This document shows positions 18,637-27,569 of a stretch of 64,000 bases of DNA, in pieces. Source of the DNA: Flavobacterium bizetiae. GTDB lineage: Bacteria; Bacteroidota; Bacteroidia; Flavobacteriales; Flavobacteriaceae. The notes under the pieces were generated by a model, which ran no database searches, had not been told where the DNA came from, and saw nothing but the letters and a program-made list of their open reading frames with translations. The stretch covers positions 1 through 64,000 of the forward strand of contig NZ_CADCSU010000054.1 of assembly GCF_902804475.1 (NCBI RefSeq). Reading direction: 5' to 3'. Numbering within the stretch: position 1 is the stretch's first letter; each line of letters opens with the position of its first letter. Both the position numbers and the translations under genes were made by a program.

Positions 18637-20976
18637 ATGAACATTAAAAAATTTAAAGCCCTGCTTTTTATACTATTGCCCTTGTTAGGTTATTCGCAAA
18701 ATAACCCATTAGAATTATGGTATAACAAACCAGCATCTCAATGGGAAGAAACATTGCCGTTAGGAAACGGACGTTTAGGAATTATGCCGGACGGCGGAGT
18801 GACAACCGAAAAACTGGTTTTGAATGAAATTACCTTATGGAGCGGAGGTCCGCAAGATGCCAACAATTACAAAGCATATTCTTTTTTGCCACAAATAAGA
18901 CAATTGTTATTGGAGAATAAAAATAAGGAAGCACAAAAACTAATCGACCAGCATTTTATCTGTACAGGAGCAGGTTCCGGAAGCGGAAACGGTGCTGATG
19001 TACCTTTTGGAGCGTATCAGGTTCTGGGAGATATGACATTAAAGTTTGATTATAAAACCCAGTCAAAACCGGTTAATTATAGCAGAAACCTGGACATTCA
19101 AACCGCAGTTGCCGGAACTCAATTTACAATTGACGGCGTGAGGTATAAGCGTGAATATTTTACAGGATTTGGCGACGATGCAGGTTTTATCAAATTGACT
19201 TCTAGTAAAAAAGGAAAACTAAATTTCACCATTCAGTTAGATCGACCAGAGCGTTTTAAAACCGTAAATGGTACTGATAATTCTCTTGTTATGACAGGTC
19301 AGCTTAACAACGGAACTGACGGAAAGGGAATGAAATATAAAGCAAAAGTAAAAACTCAGCAAGTAGATGGAAATGCTTTATATACCAATAATAAAATTGA
19401 AATAAAAAATGCTACAGAAGTTGTGATTTTTATTTGTGCAGGAACAGATTATAAAGATAAAAACTTCGAAATTACTACAGATAAAGTTTTGGATGCTGCG
19501 ATGCAAACGAAATATCAGGATCAGAAGAAAAAACACGTTGAAAACTACCAAAAATTATTTAATCGTTTGACTTTAAATTTCGGAAAAAGCGCAAAGAAAA
19601 CATTACCAACCAATGAGCGCCTGGATACTTTTGTAAAAGAACCAGATGCAGATACAGCGCTTCCAATTTTGTTTTATCAATACGGACGTTATTTAAGTAT
19701 CAGCAGCACCAGACTAGGATTGTTGCCTCCAAACTTGCAGGGTTTATGGGCGAAAGATGTACAAACGCCATGGAATTCAGATTATCATTTAGATGTAAAT
19801 GTTCAGATGAATCACTGGGCTTTAGAAACCGCTAACTTATCAGAATTGAATCTTCCATTAAAAGATTTGACTAAAGATTTGGTACCAAATGGAGAAAAAA
19901 CAGCCAAAGCTTATTACAATGCTGATGGTTGGGTTGCACACGTTATTACAAATGTTTGGGGTTTTACAGAACCGGGAGAAAGTGCTTCATGGGGAATCAC
20001 AAAATCGGGTTCAGGATGGTTGTGTAACAATTTGTGGAGCCATTATTTGTACACAAACGATCAGGCGTATCTGGCTGAAATTTATCCGATATTAAAAGGA
20101 GCAGCACAATTTTACAAAAATATGTTGGTGAAAGATCCTGAAACGGGATGGTTAGTAACATCGCCATCGGTATCACCGGAAAATTCATTTTTGTTGCCAA
20201 ATGGCGATGCGTCGCACGTTTGTATGGGACCTACAATAGACAATCAAATTATTCGCGAATTGTTTAATAACGTGATAATCGCTTCTAAAAAACTTGGTTT
20301 AGATAATGATTTAAGTATTGAATTAGACAAACAATTAAAATTATTACCGCCTCCGGGAGTTATTAGCCCTGATGGAAGAATCATGGAATGGTTGAAAGAT
20401 TATAAAGAAGAAGATCCTCAACACCGTCATATTTCTCATTTGTATGGTTTATATCCGGGATCTTTGATTACTCCTGAAAACAAACCAGAATTGGTTGATG
20501 CAATTAAAAAAACGCTTGAAGTAAGAGGAGATGACGGAACAAGCTGGTCTATTGCATACAAAATGCTGTTTTGGGCTCGTTTAAAAGATGGAAACAGAGC
20601 TTATAAATTATTTAAAACAATCCTTAGACAAACACGTGATACCAATATTAATTATGGTCCTGGTGGCGGTGTGTATGCCAATTTACTTTCTGCAGGGCCG
20701 CCATTTCAAATTGATGGAAACTTTGGTGCAGCTGCCGGAATTGGTGAAATGTTAATTCAGAGTCACGCCGGATTTATAGAATTATTGCCTGCAATGCCGG
20801 ATGCCTGGTTAAACGAAGGGGAAGTAAAAGGACTTAAAGCCGAAGGAAACTTTACCATAAACATCAAATGGGAAAAAGGCAAAGTAACAAAGTATGAAGT
20901 TTTATCTCCTGTACCAACAAAGGTAAAAGTGAAAGTAAACGGAGAAATGAAAGAGATTACATCTTCTAAATTATAA
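18637..20976 (+). CDS. GH95 family alpha-L-fucosidase or alpha-L-galactosidase
   Basis: 779 aa from ATG 18637, which opens a signal peptide ending near LGYSQ. WYNKPASQWEETLPLGNGRL then GIM is the hallmark GH95 start. WNSDYHLDVNVQMNHW, MGPTIDNQIIRELF and DGTSWSIAYKMLFWARL are the conserved blocks of the (alpha/alpha)6 catalytic barrel, and the length is normal. Known members invert alpha-1,2-L-fucosides or act on alpha-L-galactosides. The catalytic loop reads YHLDVN, where fucosidases usually have Asn at the Asp position. In a locus rich in alpha-galactosidases, either sugar is possible. It lies between the GH2 and GH92 genes, all on the same strand. Confidence 0.88.
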   Translation: MNIKKFKALLFILLPLLGYSQNNPLELWYNKPASQWEETLPLGNGRLGIMPDGGVTTEKLVLNEITLWSGGPQDANNYKAYSFLPQIRQLLLENKNKEAQKLIDQHFICTGAGSGSGNGADVPFGAYQVLGDMTLKFDYKTQSKPVNYSRNLDIQTAVAGTQFTIDGVRYKREYFTGFGDDAGFIKLTSSKKGKLNFTIQLDRPERFKTVNGTDNSLVMTGQLNNGTDGKGMKYKAKVKTQQVDGNALYTNNKIEIKNATEVVIFICAGTDYKDKNFEITTDKVLDAAMQTKYQDQKKKHVENYQKLFNRLTLNFGKSAKKTLPTNERLDTFVKEPDADTALPILFYQYGRYLSISSTRLGLLPPNLQGLWAKDVQTPWNSDYHLDVNVQMNHWALETANLSELNLPLKDLTKDLVPNGEKTAKAYYNADGWVAHVITNVWGFTEPGESASWGITKSGSGWLCNNLWSHYLYTNDQAYLAEIYPILKGAAQFYKNMLVKDPETGWLVTSPSVSPENSFLLPNGDASHVCMGPTIDNQIIRELFNNVIIASKKLGLDNDLSIELDKQLKLLPPPGVISPDGRIMEWLKDYKEEDPQHRHISHLYGLYPGSLITPENKPELVDAIKKTLEVRGDDGTSWSIAYKMLFWARLKDGNRAYKLFKTILRQTRDTNINYGPGGGVYANLLSAGPPFQIDGNFGAAAGIGEMLIQSHAGFIELLPAMPDAWLNEGEVKGLKAEGNFTINIKWEKGKVTKYEVLSPVPTKVKVKVNGEMKEITSSKL

Positions 20977-20992
20977 TTTGTAGAATTTAATT

Positions 20993-21038
20993 AGACCTAA
21001 CAGTCCCGAAGCCTCGGGATTAAAACCTGTTAGGTCTA
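20993..21038. terminator. Hairpin after the GH95 gene
   Basis: AGACCTAACAG pairs with CTGTTAGGTCT, enclosing a second stem, TCCCGA/TCGGGA. It begins 16 bp after the stop codon and probably acts as a transcript-end structure, though no T-run follows. Confidence 0.6.
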
Positions 21039-21042
21039 CTAT

Positions 21043-21186
21043 ATTGAATAGATTCCAGCTTTAGCTGGAGGTAATAGAAATTCATCTCAAATATGGCTTT
21101 AGCCGAAATCTTAAAGTATTTTGGCTAAAGCCATTATTATATTCAATTCTTAAAAATCTGCAGCTAAAGCTGGAGCCTTTTCAATA
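21043..21186. repeat. Nested inverted repeat built from CAGCTTTAGCTG and GGCTTTAGCC units
   Basis: Outer arms: ATTGAATAG then TTCCAGCTTTAGCTG (21043-21068), and CAGCTAAAGCTGGAGCC then TTTTCAAT (about 21160-21185). Inner arms: ATGGCTTTAGCCGAAA (21093-21108) and TTTTGGCTAAAGCCAT (21119-21134). The whole 140-bp block could fold into one long hairpin. It fills the gap between the GH95 and GH92 genes and leaves little room for a separate promoter. Confidence 0.75.
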
Positions 21187-21225
21187 AAAGAATGAAATCA
21201 TGTTTTACTAATTTAATTCTAAACA

Positions 21226-23493
21226 ATGAATTTTACTAAAATAATACTCTTTGGAACACTATTAAGTTCAATAGTTCTGGGAGCACAAACCACAGAAAAA
21301 ATAACCTCGCATGTAAACCCCTTTATAGGTACAGGCGCAGCACACGGATCTCCACTTTCGGGGAATAATTATCCCGGAGCGACAGTTCCGTTTGGGATGG
21401 TGCAATTGAGTCCTGACACGAGAAATACTCCCGATTGGAGCGTTGCCAGCGGTTACAATTATAATGACAGCACTATTGCAGGTTTTAGTCACACTCATTT
21501 AAGCGGAACGGGTGTAGCCGAATTATTCGATGTTATGTTGATGCCCTTTAGTGGTGCAATAGTCAAAGAAGAAGCCGGACAAAATGCGTATCAGTCTAAA
21601 TTTTCTCATGAAAAAGAATCGGCTAAACCCGGTTATTACAGCGTAGAATTGTTAGATTATCAAATAAAAGCAGAACTTACGGCAACTACACACGCCGGTT
21701 TTCATAAATACAGTTTTCCTAAAAATAAAGAAGCCCATATCGTGATAGATTTAGATCATTCGATGAAAAAATCAGATTGGAATACACTTATTATTGCTTC
21801 GCAGCTTTCATTTCCTAATGATCATACGATCGAAGGTTATCGCGTTATCACGGGTTGGGCGCCAATGCGAAAAGTATTTTTTCACGCTGAATTCTCACAA
21901 CCTATAATCCATAATCATGTTACAGATGGCGGAAATATTTATGATAATGCCAAAATAGTCAACGGAAATGCAATCAGAGCGATTTTAGATTTTGATACCT
22001 CAAAACAGCAAGAAATTTTGGTAAAAGTAGGGATCTCAGCAACTAGTATCGAAAACGCACGTTTGAATGTTCAGACTGAAATTCCTGTTTGGGATTTTAA
22101 CGCAACGGTAAATGCTGCCGATGCCGTTTGGGAAAAAGAACTTAGCAAGATAAAAATTGACGGAACAGAAGAACAAAAGCAGATTTTCTATACCGCTTTG
22201 TATCATACTTTTATCCAACCGAATACTTTATCAGATCTTAGCGGAGATTATCCTTCAGTCGATTTTACGACTAGAAAATCATCCAAACCTTATTATTCAA
22301 CATTCTCTTTGTGGGATACGTATCGTGGTGCACATCCTTTGTACACCATTTTGCAGCCGGAACGCTCGGTTGATTTTGTAAATAGCATGTTGGCATATTA
22401 CAAAGTCTTTGGTTATTTACCCATCTGGCAATTGTGGGGACAAGAAAATTACTGTATGATAGGCAATCACGCCATTCCGGTTGTGGTTGATGCCGTTCTT
22501 AAAAATCTATCAGGAATTGATGCCGAAGCAGCGTTCGAAGCCGTAAAAAATTCGTCAACACGTGAACATCCGGGATCACCATTTAGTCTTTGGGAAAAGT
22601 ATGGTTACATTCCTGAGAATCTAAAATCCCAGTCGGTTTCATTGACTTTAGAAATGGCTTACGATGATTGGTGTGTGGCGGAATTAGCGAAAAAACTCGG
22701 TAAAACAGATGATTACAATCATTTTACAAAACGTTCTCAGTTTTACAGAAATCTATACGACAAACAAATAGGATTTTTTAGAGCAAAAGACGATAAAGGC
22801 AATTGGATCGGGCCATTTGATCCTTTAAAATACGGTGCAAATGGCGGATATCCGTTTACAGAAGGAAATGGATGGCAATACTTTTGGTACGTTCCACAAG
22901 ATGTAAAAGGACTTGTAGGTTTAGTGGGCGGCGATAATACTTTCACTAAAAAACTCGATACTTTTTTCACTTTAGAAGATAAACCCGAAGAAGTAAATGA
23001 CAACGCTTCTGGTTTTATTGGTCAATATGCGCATGGAAATGAACCAAGTCATCATATCGCTTATTTGTACAATTACGCAGGACAACCTTGGAAAACACAA
23101 CAATATGTTTCAGAGATTCTGACGAAAATGTACAATACCACTTCATCCGGTTATTCCGGGAATGATGATTGCGGAGAACTTTCGGCCTGGTATATTTTTA
23201 GCGCAATGGGTTTTTACCCTGTTAATCCGGCAAGCAGTACGTATGTCATTGGATCACCGTCTCTTAAAGAAGCTTCTATCGAATTGAACGACGGAAAGAT
23301 TTTTAAAGTGATAGCAAAGAATGTTTCTGATAAAAATATTTATATCCAAAGTGCTAAACTGAATGGTAAAAACTACACCAAGACTTTTATCCATCAAAAA
23401 GATATCGACGCTGGCGGAACTTTAGAATTTGTTATGGGATCAAAACCTAATAAGAAATGGGGAACTAAATTTGAGGATAGACCGATTAAGTAG
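21226..23493 (+). CDS. GH92 alpha-mannosidase family hydrolase
   Basis: Exported enzyme of 755 aa (signal peptide to about LGAQ, residue 21). VNPFIGTGAAHGSPLSGNNY and PGATVPFGMVQLSPDT are the GH92 N-terminal signature, and GNDDCGELSAWYIFSAMGFY then PVNP is the C-terminal catalytic and calcium-site signature. GH92 enzymes are calcium-dependent inverting exo-alpha-mannosidases, mostly alpha-1,2, and act in the periplasm or at the surface. Its presence beside alpha-galactosidases and the GH2 enzyme suggests that the target glycan contains alpha-mannose, for example a fungal galactomannan or an N-glycan. No promoter consensus was found, so it may be read through from GH95. Confidence 0.92.
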   Translation: MNFTKIILFGTLLSSIVLGAQTTEKITSHVNPFIGTGAAHGSPLSGNNYPGATVPFGMVQLSPDTRNTPDWSVASGYNYNDSTIAGFSHTHLSGTGVAELFDVMLMPFSGAIVKEEAGQNAYQSKFSHEKESAKPGYYSVELLDYQIKAELTATTHAGFHKYSFPKNKEAHIVIDLDHSMKKSDWNTLIIASQLSFPNDHTIEGYRVITGWAPMRKVFFHAEFSQPIIHNHVTDGGNIYDNAKIVNGNAIRAILDFDTSKQQEILVKVGISATSIENARLNVQTEIPVWDFNATVNAADAVWEKELSKIKIDGTEEQKQIFYTALYHTFIQPNTLSDLSGDYPSVDFTTRKSSKPYYSTFSLWDTYRGAHPLYTILQPERSVDFVNSMLAYYKVFGYLPIWQLWGQENYCMIGNHAIPVVVDAVLKNLSGIDAEAAFEAVKNSSTREHPGSPFSLWEKYGYIPENLKSQSVSLTLEMAYDDWCVAELAKKLGKTDDYNHFTKRSQFYRNLYDKQIGFFRAKDDKGNWIGPFDPLKYGANGGYPFTEGNGWQYFWYVPQDVKGLVGLVGGDNTFTKKLDTFFTLEDKPEEVNDNASGFIGQYAHGNEPSHHIAYLYNYAGQPWKTQQYVSEILTKMYNTTSSGYSGNDDCGELSAWYIFSAMGFYPVNPASSTYVIGSPSLKEASIELNDGKIFKVIAKNVSDKNIYIQSAKLNGKNYTKTFIHQKDIDAGGTLEFVMGSKPNKKWGTKFEDRPIK

Positions 23494-23577
23494 GTTTATA
23501 TTTTACGGAAATAGCCTACAGATTATGCGGGTTGAACGGGTCTTCGCAGATTTTATTTTATTATTTTTCCGTATTCT

Positions 23578-23677
23578 TGTCATCCTGACGAAGGAAGGAT
23601 CACACTAGAAACTCCGCAATCTGAATCACCAATCTTTGTAGAGCTACGTGTGAGATCCTTCGTACCTCAGGATGACA
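23578..23677. repeat. REP-like long inverted repeat, copy 3
   Basis: Arms 23578-23605 and 23648-23677, of the GTCATCCTGA...GATCACAC family. The right arm runs into CAGGATGACAAGATTGTGG, which starts a 44-bp sequence (23668-23711) repeated with one change at 23847-23890. Confidence 0.85.
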
Positions 23678-23732
23678 AGATTGTGGAAACCTTTGTCAAA
23701 GTTCTAAACTTACAAGATTAGAAGAAAAGATT

Positions 23733-23836
23733 CTTATGAAAATGATTGCCCTAGCCCCGATAGAAGAGGAAATCCTTTTGTGGCGGTGTTCGCCACAAAA
23801 GATTGGAACGAATAGCGGGATTAGCTCCTGAAAAAA
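23733..23836 (+). repeat. Structured hairpin element, copy 2
   Basis: It runs from TTATGAAAATGA through CCCTAGCCCCGATAG to GGGATTAGCTCCTGAAAAAA. The apical stem CTTTTGTGGCG / CGCCACAAAAG (23775-23785 with 23791-23801) is perfect, with loop GTGTT. The element lies between two 44-bp direct repeats (23668-23711 and 23847-23890). That points to insertion or duplication inside the GH92-DUF5107 intergenic region. Confidence 0.78.
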
Positions 23837-23927
23837 GTATAGAAATCAGGATGACAAGATTGTGGAAATCTTTGTCAAAGTTCTAAACTTTGACAAAGTT
23901 CTCCCTAAAAGTTATTCTGCGCAATTT

Positions 23928-24027
23928 TGTCATCTCTGACGAAGGAGAGATCACACGAGAAGCTCCACTAGGAAAAGACATAACCTTTGCCGATCTACGA
24001 GTGTGATCCTTAGTTCCTCAGGATGAC
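23928..24027. repeat. REP-like long inverted repeat, copy 4
   Basis: Arms 23928-23956 and 24001-24027, more diverged (TGTCATCTCTGACGAAGGAG on the left, CTCAGGATGACA on the right). It is the second inverted repeat in the same 740-bp gap between the convergent GH92 and DUF5107 genes. Confidence 0.8.
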
Positions 24028-24134
24028 AACAATGTGAATAACCATTGCAAGCAAAAAAAATCCGTTTTATATCCGCGTTTTCGCAAAGCGAATCCGTGTC
24101 ATCCGCGTGCCATATTCAACGCTTAGAAAAAACA

Positions 24135-24174
24135 AAAAAGGTTTGATGAAATTAATCATCAAACCTTTTTTTAT
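24135..24174. terminator. Bidirectional terminator between convergent genes
   Basis: AAAGGTTTGATGA and TCATCAAACCTTT form a 13-bp stem with loop AATTAA, flanked by A-runs on the left and T-runs on the right, so it can work in both directions. It lies between the GH92 and DUF5107 stops. A second hairpin, AGACCCGA...TCGGGTCT, follows at 24181-24212. Confidence 0.8.
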
Positions 24175-24236
24175 TCCCAAAGACCCGACAGGTTTTATGG
24201 CCTTTCGGGTCTAACTGTTTAAATACCTATACTAAC

Positions 24237-27200
24237 TTAAACAGAAACGGATTCTTCATTTTTCAATAAAGACAAATGTATGGTAACGCCTGAATGGCTT
24301 TTTTCTTCAGAAAGAACTGTTTTGAAAGTTTCTTCAGCTTCAGCTTTTTTATCCAAACCTAAAAGTCCCAAACCTTGCATGTACAAACAGTGAATTCTGT
24401 TACGTTTATCTAAATCATCTTCCCAAATCATAAGATCAGGCAATGAAACCGCGAAATAGTCAATCGTAACATGATCGTTTAGATGCTTTTGCGCATACGT
24501 AACAAGTTTTTCGAAACGTTTATTAGCCTCAGCGGTATCATTTAATTTTAAGAAAGCAAGACCCTGATAGAAAATTTTATCCGGTTGCTGATCGTTATAG
24601 AAAATCGCAGCCGTAGGTTCTTCTAGTCCCTGAGTCGCTTTTTTCCACCAGTTATTGGCTTCTTCCTGATTGTTCTTTTTATCGAAAGCAACGCCAAGCC
24701 AATAATGAATATCATTTTCCTGAGCGCCCGGTAATTTCCCTTCGCCAAGATTATCAGGATAAGTTTGCGCTTGTTCTAAAAGTTTTATAGCCTGATCATA
24801 ATTGCCTTCAGAGATTTGTTGTTTCGCAATTTCGGTTAAACTCGTAAGATATTGTCCGCTTACTTTTCCTTCGCCGCCTTCCCACGGATGGAAAATTCGG
24901 TTTTGTAATAAAGTTAAAGCCTTGTCGTGTTTCCCTAAAAGGTTGTACAAAGCCACTCTTTCTAAGTAAACATCGTCACGCTGAATCACCAATTCTAAAT
25001 GTTTCTCTAAGAAAGCCAATCTGAAAACCAGATCTCTGTTCAAACGTTTGTACAATTGATCAAGTTCCATTAAAATTCTGGAATCATCTAAATCTAATGA
25101 AAATGCTTTCTCTAAACTGGCAAGCGCTTTTTCTTCATTTTCTAATTTATTGTAATAGGCCAGAGCCAAATTACGATGTACAGTTGGGAAGCTATCATCT
25201 ATAGCAACTGATTGTTCCCAGCAAGAAATGGCATCATCATAATATTTAGAAGCATACCAGAAGTTTCCTAAATAGTACAAAGCTTTTGCATCATTGGTTT
25301 GTTTCGCGATCACATTTTGAAGTACTAATGCCGCTTCAACCTGATTTGGGAAACAATAATCCGGTTTTGCCTGAGACGCCATTTTAAAGCACTTTTCGGC
25401 TTGACCGAAATCATTTAATTTTTCGTAGAAAGAACCTGCAAAATACCACGCCAATGGATATGTTTCTTCGTCTTTTAATCCTTCATTCAATAAATTTGCG
25501 GCTTCCTGATACAAACCTGCAGCAGCATAATCTAACGCATATTCTATATACGTATGAATGTTGTTTCTGATTAATGAATTAAAATACGCAAGGTCTTTTT
25601 TGTCATTGCTTAAAAGGTATTTTTCGAAAAGTAATCCGAAATTGAAGCAATCATTTTCAAGATAATCATTTGCTAATTGTAGCGCTTTTTCATGCTGACC
25701 TAATTTTCTAAGGAAAGCTACTTGCAAATGCAATGCTTTATGATCTTCGGTATTTTTAGAAATTGCTTTTTTGATGTGCGTTAAAGCCAATTCATAATCG
25801 CCATTTAATGCGTCAAGTTGCGCTACATAAAAATAACCTTGATTTTGCCAGGCCGCATTCCACGTTGCTTTATAGAAAGCATCGTAAGCTTCTTTGTTTT
25901 TATCTTGATATTTAAGACATAAACCTAAATTGAAATACGGTTCTCCATCATACGGATTCGGATTTCTCTGTGTCAAAGTTTTGATAGCCGCTCTAAAATA
26001 AGGTTCAGCTTCTGTAAATTTTGCTCTTCGCATCAGCCATAATCCCATTGCATTATTCGAACGAACATCGCCGGCATCACGTTTTATAGCTTCTTTGTAA
26101 TACGGAATCGGGCTATAAGTAGCGTGTCTGTATTGCTCTAAATGCTGTGCCGTCAGGAACAATTGCTCATTACTTTCGATAGTTTCCGGAGCAAGGGCAG
26201 GTTTTGCTGCTTCTGGAATTTCATCTTCATTTTGTGCTTCATATGCCCAATCTACCAGAACTTTACCATCGGCATCCGTTACTGAAATCGACAAACTTTC
26301 TAAAGAAGCATTTTGATCAAAATCAATTGTTTCTTCGAATGAATTGTACGGAGAAGCATCGTATTGTTTTTGTAATAAAACAGTATCGTTGCTTTTTAAA
26401 GTAACTGTTGTATTCGGGTAAACACCTGTTGTATAAGCTTTAATTACTAATTTATTATCGATACTTTCAATATTAACCATCGCATTTTTAGTCGCATTTT
26501 TCACGATGCCTAAATCGCGGTACGGCATAAAATACTGTGTAAAATCTTTTTGTTCACCCGGCATAATCCACGTAAAATCTGGCTGATTATCCGTGTAAAC
26601 GCCACACATTAATTCAATATATGGGCCATCTTCATCAGTAAGGTTACGATCCCAGGCACGACCGAAATCGCCATGTCCCCAAGTCCATTGTTTTTTTCCC
26701 GGAGAAACATGATGATTGGCTACGTGCAATAATCCGCCTTTTGAATCATTTTCGTATCCGCCCACAAAATTATATTTAGATGCAATCGCCATATAAGATG
26801 TTGGAACAGGAATATTTTTATAACGCGAAATATCAGTTCCCGGTGAATAATCTACTTTGTAATAGGTTCCTTTTGCAATTGGGAAAGACGAAACATCGCG
26901 TTTACCGTGGTCAAAAACAGCATTTACATCCGGTGGAAAAACCGATTGATAATCGTCATTTACTTTAACCGCAGGATTTGCCCACCATAAAAAGGTTTGT
27001 GGGAAAGATGTTCTGTTGTATAATTGCGCTCTGATTTCTAAATATGCTTTGTCAGGATACAATCTAAATCCCGCCATACCTTTGGTTCTAAACATACGCT
27101 CGACCTCGCTGCACCAAACGGTTGCGCTTCCGTCTTCACGTTCTTCGATTGTGAAATCTACCGGATCAAAAGTCGTTGGTCTGTGGTGTTGTGGCCAGTT

Positions 27201-27551
27201 AAACTCAATTCCCCCAGAAATCCAAGGACCTGTAAGGCCCACTAATGCCGGTTTTACAACCTGATTATAATATACAAAATGACGTTCTTTGGTTTTATCG
27301 TATGCCATATGCACACGTCCGCCAAGTTCAGGCAAGATCATTATTTTAACAAACTCATTTTCAAGATAAACGGCTTGATATTCTTTGTCGACTTTTTCGT
27401 CTGCGATTTTTTCAATAACCGGATAAGGATATACAGATCCGTTACTTCCCTGATAAACTCTTTTTTCAATGAATACAGGATTTTTTTCAGGTTTGCCCAC
27501 CTCATAGGTTGGTAGGATTATTTTTTCCTTCCAAACATTTACTTTTTGCAT
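24237..27551 (-). CDS. DUF5107 domain protein with long TPR array
   Basis: 1104 aa, without a signal peptide, so probably cytoplasmic. Residues about 1-360 are a beta-rich DUF5107 domain (MILPELGGRVHMAYDK near 71-86, GGIEFNWPQHHRP, WCSEVERMF). The ELGGRV strand resembles the opening of aldose-1-epimerase sandwiches. After a linker with an Ig-like strand set (about 365-445), residues about 480-1090 are TPR helical repeats with many A-x-x-x-Y and W-F patterns. The molecular role is unknown. It is the second gene after the MFS porter (18-bp gap). A sugar-binding or sugar-modifying role on imported saccharides is therefore plausible, but inferred. Confidence 0.8.
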   Translation of the reverse strand: MQKVNVWKEKIILPTYEVGKPEKNPVFIEKRVYQGSNGSVYPYPVIEKIADEKVDKEYQAVYLENEFVKIMILPELGGRVHMAYDKTKERHFVYYNQVVKPALVGLTGPWISGGIEFNWPQHHRPTTFDPVDFTIEEREDGSATVWCSEVERMFRTKGMAGFRLYPDKAYLEIRAQLYNRTSFPQTFLWWANPAVKVNDDYQSVFPPDVNAVFDHGKRDVSSFPIAKGTYYKVDYSPGTDISRYKNIPVPTSYMAIASKYNFVGGYENDSKGGLLHVANHHVSPGKKQWTWGHGDFGRAWDRNLTDEDGPYIELMCGVYTDNQPDFTWIMPGEQKDFTQYFMPYRDLGIVKNATKNAMVNIESIDNKLVIKAYTTGVYPNTTVTLKSNDTVLLQKQYDASPYNSFEETIDFDQNASLESLSISVTDADGKVLVDWAYEAQNEDEIPEAAKPALAPETIESNEQLFLTAQHLEQYRHATYSPIPYYKEAIKRDAGDVRSNNAMGLWLMRRAKFTEAEPYFRAAIKTLTQRNPNPYDGEPYFNLGLCLKYQDKNKEAYDAFYKATWNAAWQNQGYFYVAQLDALNGDYELALTHIKKAISKNTEDHKALHLQVAFLRKLGQHEKALQLANDYLENDCFNFGLLFEKYLLSNDKKDLAYFNSLIRNNIHTYIEYALDYAAAGLYQEAANLLNEGLKDEETYPLAWYFAGSFYEKLNDFGQAEKCFKMASQAKPDYCFPNQVEAALVLQNVIAKQTNDAKALYYLGNFWYASKYYDDAISCWEQSVAIDDSFPTVHRNLALAYYNKLENEEKALASLEKAFSLDLDDSRILMELDQLYKRLNRDLVFRLAFLEKHLELVIQRDDVYLERVALYNLLGKHDKALTLLQNRIFHPWEGGEGKVSGQYLTSLTEIAKQQISEGNYDQAIKLLEQAQTYPDNLGEGKLPGAQENDIHYWLGVAFDKKNNQEEANNWWKKATQGLEEPTAAIFYNDQQPDKIFYQGLAFLKLNDTAEANKRFEKLVTYAQKHLNDHVTIDYFAVSLPDLMIWEDDLDKRNRIHCLYMQGLGLLGLDKKAEAEETFKTVLSEEKSHSGVTIHLSLLKNEESVSV

Positions 27552-27569
27552 GATGTAATGAAATTTAAA

